A stretch of 10,671 bases of DNA from Anaerolineae bacterium (lineage in GTDB: Bacteria; Chloroflexota; Anaerolineae; Aggregatilineales; Phototrophicaceae). Positions 6,814-10,671 of this stretch are shown here, in pieces; the stretch's first letter is position 1, and the number at the start of each line of letters is the position of its first letter. Made by a program: the position numbers and the translations under genes. The stretch spans positions 1-10,671 of the forward strand of contig JAIOHO010001174.1 of NCBI GenBank assembly GCA_019912905.1, given 5' to 3'. The notes under the pieces were generated by a model. It was not told where the DNA came from. It made no database searches and saw only the letters and a list, made by a program, of their open reading frames with translations.

Positions 6814-7689
6814 TCAGGCGATCTCCAGCGAGGCCGCACCCTCCCGCAGGGGGACGAAATACGGGCGCTCGTCGGGGGTGGGATTGGGCCGGTGGTAGGC
6901 CAGCATCAACTGCCCCGCGAAGGTGCGAAAGGTCATGCAGTGGCCGCCATCCCCGGCATACAGCGGTTGGGGCACCTGCTGCCAGGGGCCGGTAATTTCG
7001 CCAGACGCCGATGCTGCGATCCCGACGGTATACCCGCCCGTGCTGAAGCTGGACCACAGTATAATCAGTCCGCCATTCGCCAGGCGATGCAGCCAGGGAC
7101 CGTCGGTCACATAACCTTTTCGGCCCTTCGAATTCAATTCCTGTGCCCAGGGCGCTTCGGACGCGTGGAACAGCACCTGCGACTGCCCGACCGCCGAGGT
7201 CAGGTCCGTGCTCAGGCGCAGGGCACAGATTTCGCCGTCGCCGACCTGCACCCATTCATGACAGAAGGCGATCCAGGGTTGGTCGTCCGCATCGACGAAC
7301 AGGGTCCCATCCAGGCATTCCCAATCGCGGGGCGTCACCGGTCCGTCGCTGATCGGCAGGAAGGGTCCCTGCGGGCTGTCCGCCGCCAGAATTTGTGTCC
7401 CCCGGCAGACCCCTTCGGCTTTGAAGCTGGCGAACAGGTAACAGCGTCCGCGGTAGACATGGGCTTCCGGTGCCCAGTAATTGCGGTCGGACCAGAAGCC
7501 CGCTGGAGGCCGGAACGCCGGAAACGGGCCTTCCCAGGTGTGCAGATCGGGGCTGGTGTAATAATCAAAGCCGGTGGCGAAATGGCCCCAGGTCTCCGAT
7601 CCGGTGGTGCCGTACAGGTAGTAGCGCCGCTCCGCCGGGACCGGCAGCACGAACGGGTCGCGGATATGGATGTCAGTGGTCTTCAACAT
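6814..7689 (-). CDS. Glycoside hydrolase family 43-like protein
   Basis: This is a 291-residue five-bladed beta-propeller glycosidase by its motifs. D11 in IRDPFVLP is the family's general base. The propeller signatures follow: WAPEAHVYRGRCYLF (72-86), the second acidic residue in CLDGTLFVD (D127), and TDGPWLHR (195-202). Family members act as arabinofuranosidases or beta-xylosidases on plant-type oligosaccharides. In classical members the general acid is Glu in an EGP motif; here the position reads D196-G-P, as in some subfamilies, so the exact activity is uncertain. There is no signal peptide, so it probably works in the cytoplasm on imported sugars. I chose ATG 7687-7689 because CTGGAG lies at ideal distance and the protein then starts just before the catalytic motif; the longer frame to 7728 has a poor start. 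A half copy of the lacI operator lies upstream. Confidence 0.85.
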   Translation of the reverse strand: MLKTTDIHIRDPFVLPVPAERRYYLYGTTGSETWGHFATGFDYYTSPDLHTWEGPFPAFRPPAGFWSDRNYWAPEAHVYRGRCYLFASFKAEGVCRGTQILAADSPQGPFLPISDGPVTPRDWECLDGTLFVDADDQPWIAFCHEWVQVGDGEICALRLSTDLTSAVGQSQVLFHASEAPWAQELNSKGRKGYVTDGPWLHRLANGGLIILWSSFSTGGYTVGIAASASGEITGPWQQVPQPLYAGDGGHCMTFRTFAGQLMLAYHRPNPTPDERPYFVPLREGAASLEIA

Positions 7690-7719
7690 GGTTCGCTCCA
7701 GGGGGATCGCGATGAAGGT

Positions 7720-7730
7720 AATTGACACGT
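7720..7730 (-). promoter_or_regulatory. Candidate operator half-site upstream of the GH43-like gene
   Basis: AATTGACACGT (7720-7730) is identical over 11 bases to one half of the palindrome in the lacI promoter (5289-5299). It lies 31-41 bases upstream of the glycosidase start. The opposite half is poorly conserved (3 of 8 bases). It may be a weak half-site for the LacI-type regulator, tying the glycosidase to the transporter operon. No clear promoter hexamers are visible around it. Confidence 0.4.
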
Positions 7731-7865
7731 AAGGCGGTCCAGGGTGGGCATGTGTCTGGATTCGCCGCTCTTATTTCATCTGACCAGACTATAGCAGATC
7801 GATTGCTACTCGTTCCAGTTCTTGTGCGTTGAATCGATTCTCCTCTCTCCCTTTCATGGGAAAAC

Positions 7866-7893
7866 AAGCCGCCCCGACTGGCTGAGCCGGGGC
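7866..7893 (-). terminator. Probable terminator downstream of the DoxX gene
   Basis: GCCCCG (7871-7876) and CGGGGC (7888-7893) form a 6-bp GC stem with an 11-nt loop, extendable with a bulge to AAGCC/GGCTT. Read on the minus strand, it is followed by GGCTTGTTTTC. It begins about 28 bases after the DoxX stop codon. The T-run is short and set back from the stem, so strength is uncertain. Confidence 0.5.
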
Positions 7894-7920
7894 TTTGGCA
7901 ACGTGGGGTGGAACGGAGAA

Positions 7921-8466
7921 TTACCGGTTGGTTTTGGATTGGGTGGCACGGACCAGACCGCCGCGTGCAGCCGCCGCGACCACCAGCCCGGCGCTGATCA
8001 GGATGATGTCTTTGATGACATACTGGCCTTCCAGCGTGAGCGCATAGGGGAAGGTCGCAAAGATCAGGTCCGGGCGCAGGATGATCGGAGACATGGCGCC
8101 GCCCATCTGAAGCAGCAGCAGCAGGAGCGTGACGCGCGGGAATCTGCCGATGATAAAGCCCAGGCCAATCGCCATTTCCCAGACGGCCAGGAAGGGCAGG
8201 AACCAGTCCATCGACAGGAAGGTGATGCTGCCGCGGATCAGCGGTTCCGCCGGGCTGAGGCCGGGGACCAGCTTGAGCGCGCCGAACCAGATGAACACGA
8301 TGCCGACCGACAGGCGCAGCAGAGTCACGCTGTAGCGGGCCATCAGCTGAGTCAGGGCGCGGTCCAGGCGGGTGAGCTGCTGCCAGATGGAAGTATCCTG
8401 AGCCACGTACTGGCGCAGTTCACCGGTCGAAATCGTGGGATTGATAAATTCACCTGAAGAATGCAT
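7921..8466 (-). CDS. DoxX-family membrane protein
   Basis: This is a 181-residue integral membrane protein with four predicted spans, near residues 47-65, 82-107, 111-127 and 148-166, preceded by a polar cytoplasmic N-terminus of about 45 residues. The motifs LRLSVGIVFIWFGALKLVPG and FLAVWEMAIGLGFIIGR are typical of the DoxX/DoxD-like family. Relatives include the small subunit of thiosulfate:quinone oxidoreductase and a mycobacterial membrane component acting in thiol and oxidative-stress defence. No function can be assigned from sequence alone. The ATG is preceded by AAGGAGGA at 8 nt, a strong ribosome-binding site. It is divergent from the DUF1573/PCYCGC operon, sharing a 239-base promoter region, so a joint role in membrane redox chemistry is a reasonable inference. 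Confidence 0.85.
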   Translation of the reverse strand: MHSSGEFINPTISTGELRQYVAQDTSIWQQLTRLDRALTQLMARYSVTLLRLSVGIVFIWFGALKLVPGLSPAEPLIRGSITFLSMDWFLPFLAVWEMAIGLGFIIGRFPRVTLLLLLLQMGGAMSPIILRPDLIFATFPYALTLEGQYVIKDIILISAGLVVAAAARGGLVRATQSKTNR

Positions 8467-8705
8467 GTCACATATCCTCCTTAAGCGAAACTATGTGCCC
8501 ATTTAATCACAGACCCGGCGCTGCTTCGTCAGGCCGCAGGTTGAATATCCGCCGCGATCTTGGATGGATGACGATTCCGACTTTGGAAGGAGGAAGCTCC
8601 CCACACCACAGGATGATGTTCGTCACCCGCAAATCCTGTCACATGGCGTAAGAGGAAACGGCCATATTCCCTAAAATCGAATCAACCTAAAGGGAGAGAA
8701 AAACT
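8467..8705. promoter_or_regulatory. Divergent promoter region of DoxX and the DUF1573 operon
   Basis: This 239-base gap holds no gene. Facing right, TAAAAT (8672-8677) is a plausible -10 about 29 bases before the DUF1573 start, but the matching -35 position (TAAGAG) is poor. An inverted pair ACAGGAT (8608-8614) and ATCCTGT (8633-8639) with an 18-nt spacer could be an operator. The ribosome-binding site AAGGGAGAG precedes the DUF1573 ATG. No promoter for DoxX can be named with confidence. Confidence 0.35.
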
Positions 8706-9221
8706 ATGGGACGATCTCGCAAATCGCGTCATTCACGTCCATCCTCATCACCGTCAAAATCCATCCTGAACGAAAAGAATCTGCTGCGCCTGGCCGTGAT
8801 CCTCATCGTGCTCGGCATCCTGCTGGGCGGCGCGGCGCTGCTGTTCCAGCCCGGCCAGAGTTCCTACGTGCCGGAAGTCCTCGGCGGCCCGCGCATCGCC
8901 CTGGCTGAGGACGTCATTGATTTCGGAGATGTGCCGGTGAACAAGCCAGTGGAGGCGGTGTTCCGGGTGCGCAATATCGGCGATCAGGTGCTGCGCATTC
9001 TGGACTATGAGCCGCCCGTCGAACTGGTCGAGGGGTGCTGACCGCCCCGCGCCGTCGTCAGTTTGACGACACTCAACCCTGGAGACGAAGCCACGATTTC
9101 GGTGCCGTTTACCATGACTCCCGGTATGGCAGGCCCGCACGAGTTCCGCGTGCACCTGCGGACCAATGACCCGGTCGAACCGGACAAGGAGCTGATCATT
9201 CTGTCCAATTGGGTCGAATAG
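8706..9221 (+). CDS. DUF1573-domain membrane-anchored protein, probable selenoprotein (UGA read as Sec)
   Basis: I read this as one 171-residue gene with an internal UGA (9039-9041) decoded as selenocysteine. Residues 1-25 are polar and basic, and residues 26-48 form a membrane anchor. From about residue 60 begins an extracytoplasmic Ig-like DUF1573 domain (DFGDVPVNKPVEAVFRVRN). The UGA follows Cys directly, giving EGC111-U112-PP. The same frame then continues without interruption through the normal second half of the fold, including NPGDEATISV and RTNDPVEPDKEL, to TAG 9219-9221. A conventional stop at 9041 would leave only half the domain. DUF1573 proteins commonly carry cysteines at this turn. 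A SECIS-like hairpin follows at the right distance. The next gene has its ribosome-binding site just after 9221. The alternative is a nonsense mutation (for example TGC to TGA) or a sequencing error; the hairpin argues against that. The role is probably a thiol/selenol redox or metal-binding protein. Confidence 0.75.
9054..9070 (+). promoter_or_regulatory. Bacterial SECIS-like stem-loop after the in-frame UGA
   Basis: GTCGTCA (9054-9060) and TGACGAC (9064-9070) pair perfectly around a GTT loop. The 17-nt hairpin starts 12 nt after the UGA and its loop lies 19 nt after it. Known bacterial SECIS rules ask for an apical loop of 3 or more nt about 16-37 nt after UGA with a G in its first two positions; the E. 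coli fdhF minimal element is also a 17-nt hairpin 11 nt after UGA, with GU in the loop. G9061 and U9062 fit. The bulged U of fdhF is absent. It lies inside the coding frame, as bacterial SECIS elements do, and would recruit SelB with Sec-tRNA. Confidence 0.7.
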
Positions 9222-9245
9222 TCAGACGATAAATAAGGAACAGGT

Positions 9246-9689
9246 ATGAAAAATCTGCTGTGGAAAATTCTGGCGGCCTTCACCGTTCCGATACTGGCGG
9301 TGGTGATTGTCGCATTGGCCGTACCCAAAGCCACGCCGCCAGCGCGCGCCATCGAACTGGCCCCCATGTCGATGATGCCCGACTTCGTGCACGCCGCCCA
9401 CGCCGATGCGCAGCACGCCTATCAGTTTGCCGCCGCTAATCCCGAACTGGTGGAGCAGTTTCCCTGCTACTGCGGCTGTGTGTTGATGGGGCACACCAGC
9501 AATCTCGACTGCTACCTTCAGGACATCCAGACGGATGGCACCCTCCTCTTCGATGCCCATGCCTCTGGGTGTGGAATCTGTGTCGAGATTACCAATGACG
9601 TGGCACGACTGTGGGGAGATGGGGCGGAAATTGACGTCATCCACGACTATATCGTGGCGACCTACAGCAGTCGCGGACCTTCGACCTGA
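9246..9689 (+). CDS. PCYCGC-motif membrane-anchored protein
   Basis: This is a 147-residue protein with an N-terminal membrane anchor (about residues 8-26) and a cysteine-rich domain outside the membrane. It carries the family-defining motif P73-C74-Y-C76-G-C78, followed by H83, C89, H105 and S-G-C109-G-I-C112. This matches the PCYCGC family (Pfam PCYCGC), whose function is not established; the six cysteines and conserved histidines suggest metal or disulfide chemistry. Many relatives are lipoproteins, but this one has a plain signal anchor with no lipobox. AAGGA precedes the ATG at good spacing, 24 bases after the stop of the DUF1573 gene, so the two form an operon. A shared redox or metal-handling role is inferred from that pairing. 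The C-terminus (DVIHDYIVATYSS) is normal and the stop TGA is followed by no conserved frame. Confidence 0.88.
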   Translation: MKNLLWKILAAFTVPILAVVIVALAVPKATPPARAIELAPMSMMPDFVHAAHADAQHAYQFAAANPELVEQFPCYCGCVLMGHTSNLDCYLQDIQTDGTLLFDAHASGCGICVEITNDVARLWGDGAEIDVIHDYIVATYSSRGPST

Positions 9690-9734
9690 GTCAGACCCTG
9701 CGGAACGCTTTGAATCCTGACGGGGTTTGGGGAC

Positions 9735-9760
9735 CTGTCGGGTAATCTATTGCCCGACAG
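9735..9760. terminator. Hairpin between convergent genes, probable two-way terminator
   Basis: CTGTCGGG (9735-9742) and CCCGACAG (9753-9760) form a perfect 8-bp stem around a 10-nt loop that can pair further. It lies between the stops of the PCYCGC gene (9689) and the convergent enolase-superfamily gene (9784). No T-run follows on either strand, so termination efficiency is uncertain. Confidence 0.5.
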
Positions 9761-9783
9761 CAGGGCGTCGTTCGCCACCCGCG

Positions 9784-10671
9784 TTATGGCAGCAGATCCG
9801 CCTCCAAGCGTGTGAGTACGTCTGCTGCCTGCGTGACATCAATCCAACCCTCGGTAATCGGCAGGGCCTGAGGGTAGGCGTTATTCACTTTGAGGTAGAA
9901 GGTGGCTTCGGTCGGATAATCGACCCCCAGCTGAGCAGAGAACAGCAGCGCGTGCAGGCAGCCCAGCATCGAACCGGCCTGCGAACCAACCATAATCCCC
10001 TTCCCGGCGGCCCGCGCCCCCCTCAGCATCACGCTCGACTCGCTGAAACCGGTGCGCGCCGTCTTCAGGTTGAGAATGTCGAACGTTTTAAACTCGATTT
10101 CACGGGCCAGGTCGGACATAGTAAACGCCGAGTCGTCGGCAATCAGCGGCATGATGGCATGATCGTGCAGCGCCCGGCGGTTGCGCAGTTGGTAGACGGG
10201 CAGCGGTTCCTCACACCATTTCACGCCCAGGTCCGCCAGTTCGAACAGGCAGCGCCCGGCTTCATCCAGTTCATAACACTGGTTCGCATCGACATACAAC
10301 GTGAGCCTGTCCTGATAGACTTCGCCCATCAGGTGAATCGCCTCAGTTTCGTGATCGAAGTCTTTGCCGACTTTCACCTTCAGCACGCGCACGCCGGACT
10401 CATAGACCCACGCCACTTCGTCCATCACCTGATCCAGCGTGCCGGTGCCCAGGATAAAGCTGACTCGCACCCGGGGCCGGGTCGGATAGAGCAGGCTTGC
10501 CAGCGTCACCCCCTGCGAACGGGCATAGGCGCTGTGCAGAGCCATGTCCAGCGCGCCTTTCGCGGTGTTGTTGTTCTTAATCAGGCCCAACTGCCGGTGC
10601 GCGGCGTGAATGTCGGCCCGGGATTCCAGACGCCTGCCGACCAATCGCTCGCTGCAATCACGGGCGATAAT
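9784..10671 (-). CDS. Enolase-superfamily enzyme (muconate-lactonizing/dipeptide-epimerase type), partial
   Basis: The gene enters from the right edge: the frame is open to the last base, so the N-terminal cap domain is incomplete and about 295 residues are visible. The TIM-barrel active site is complete. KVK (visible residues 98-100) supplies one catalytic lysine. The metal ligands are D128 in YVDANQ, E154 in CEEPLP and D179 in ADDS, and the opposite lysine is K203 in NLKTARTG. This set places it in the muconate-lactonizing subgroup, which includes muconate and chloromuconate cycloisomerases, o-succinylbenzoate synthases, N-acylamino-acid racemases and L-Ala-D/L-Glu epimerases. The NLKTARTGF segment and GSQAGSMLG near the C-terminus do not decide among them. 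Mg2+ is the expected cofactor and the protein is cytoplasmic. It is convergent with the PCYCGC gene and probably unrelated to it. Confidence 0.88.
   Translation of the reverse strand: MIARDCSERLVGRRLESRADIHAAHRQLGLIKNNNTAKGALDMALHSAYARSQGVTLASLLYPTRPRVRVSFILGTGTLDQVMDEVAWVYESGVRVLKVKVGKDFDHETEAIHLMGEVYQDRLTLYVDANQCYELDEAGRCLFELADLGVKWCEEPLPVYQLRNRRALHDHAIMPLIADDSAFTMSDLAREIEFKTFDILNLKTARTGFSESSVMLRGARAAGKGIMVGSQAGSMLGCLHALLFSAQLGVDYPTEATFYLKVNNAYPQALPITEGWIDVTQAADVLTRLEADLLP

Noticed and set aside
6733..7725. A 330-codon plus-strand frame and a 315-codon minus-strand frame at 6308-7255
   Set aside because: Both are shadows of the GH43-like and aldo/keto reductase genes; neither has a family motif, and the second spans two convergent genes and a repeat.
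8613..8651. A 12-codon frame downstream of AAGGAGGA in the DoxX/DUF1573 gap
   Set aside because: The Shine-Dalgarno-like sequence is about 18 bases from the ATG, too far, and the peptide has no leader-peptide character.
9039..9041. Treating the DUF1573 gene as ending at this TGA, or as a pseudogene
   Set aside because: The downstream half is undamaged coding sequence in the same frame, the TGA replaces a residue beside Cys, and a SECIS-like hairpin follows. A single point mutation remains the main competing explanation but does not account for the hairpin.
9051..9221. A separate small gene starting after the TGA (ATG at 9114 or 9126)
   Set aside because: No ribosome-binding site, and it would begin in the middle of a beta-strand of the DUF1573 fold.

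Overview
The window looks like chromosomal DNA of a GC-rich, free-living heterotroph, most likely a member of the Chloroflexota (Anaerolineae-like). The evidence is indirect: a membrane-anchored DUF1573 gene paired with a PCYCGC-motif gene, GC-rich hairpin repeats of the GTAGGGGC and CCCTCTCCC kinds that I associate with that phylum, and a sugar ABC system without its own ATPase. There is no rRNA, tRNA, CRISPR array or complete mobile element.

Layout. Positions 1-203 hold the 3' end of a DUF3368 (PIN-like) gene, facing a small helix-turn-helix reading frame on the other strand (200-436). From 5252 down to 725, all on the minus strand, lies a carbohydrate-uptake locus: LacI-type repressor, two ABC permeases, a periplasmic sugar-binding protein and a clear intrinsic terminator (670-699). 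The repressor promoter carries a perfect 16-bp palindrome. Divergent from it, behind a repeat element, is an aldo/keto reductase (5660-6691) with a textbook MerR-type promoter (19-bp spacer, 18-bp palindrome) but no merR gene in view. A cruciform-like repeat separates it from a convergent GH43-like glycosidase (6814-7689). An 11-bp copy of one half of the lacI palindrome lies upstream of the glycosidase, which suggests one regulon: import of an arabinose- or xylose-containing oligosaccharide and its hydrolysis in the cytoplasm.

The second region (7921-9689) has a DoxX-family membrane protein divergent from a two-gene operon. The first gene of the operon is the most notable thing here. The DUF1573 frame is interrupted by one UGA directly after a Cys codon, and the same frame then continues as a normal DUF1573 C-terminal half to a TAG at 9219-9221. 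A perfect 17-nt stem-loop (7-bp stem, GUU loop) begins 12 nt after the UGA, which is the geometry of a bacterial SECIS. I therefore read 8706-9221 as one 171-residue selenoprotein with a Cys-Sec pair (C111-U112), followed 24 nt later by a membrane-anchored PCYCGC protein. Together with DoxX this suggests an extracytoplasmic thiol/selenol redox or metal-handling module.

The window ends with an enolase-superfamily enzyme of the muconate-lactonizing/dipeptide-epimerase type (minus strand) that runs off the right edge.
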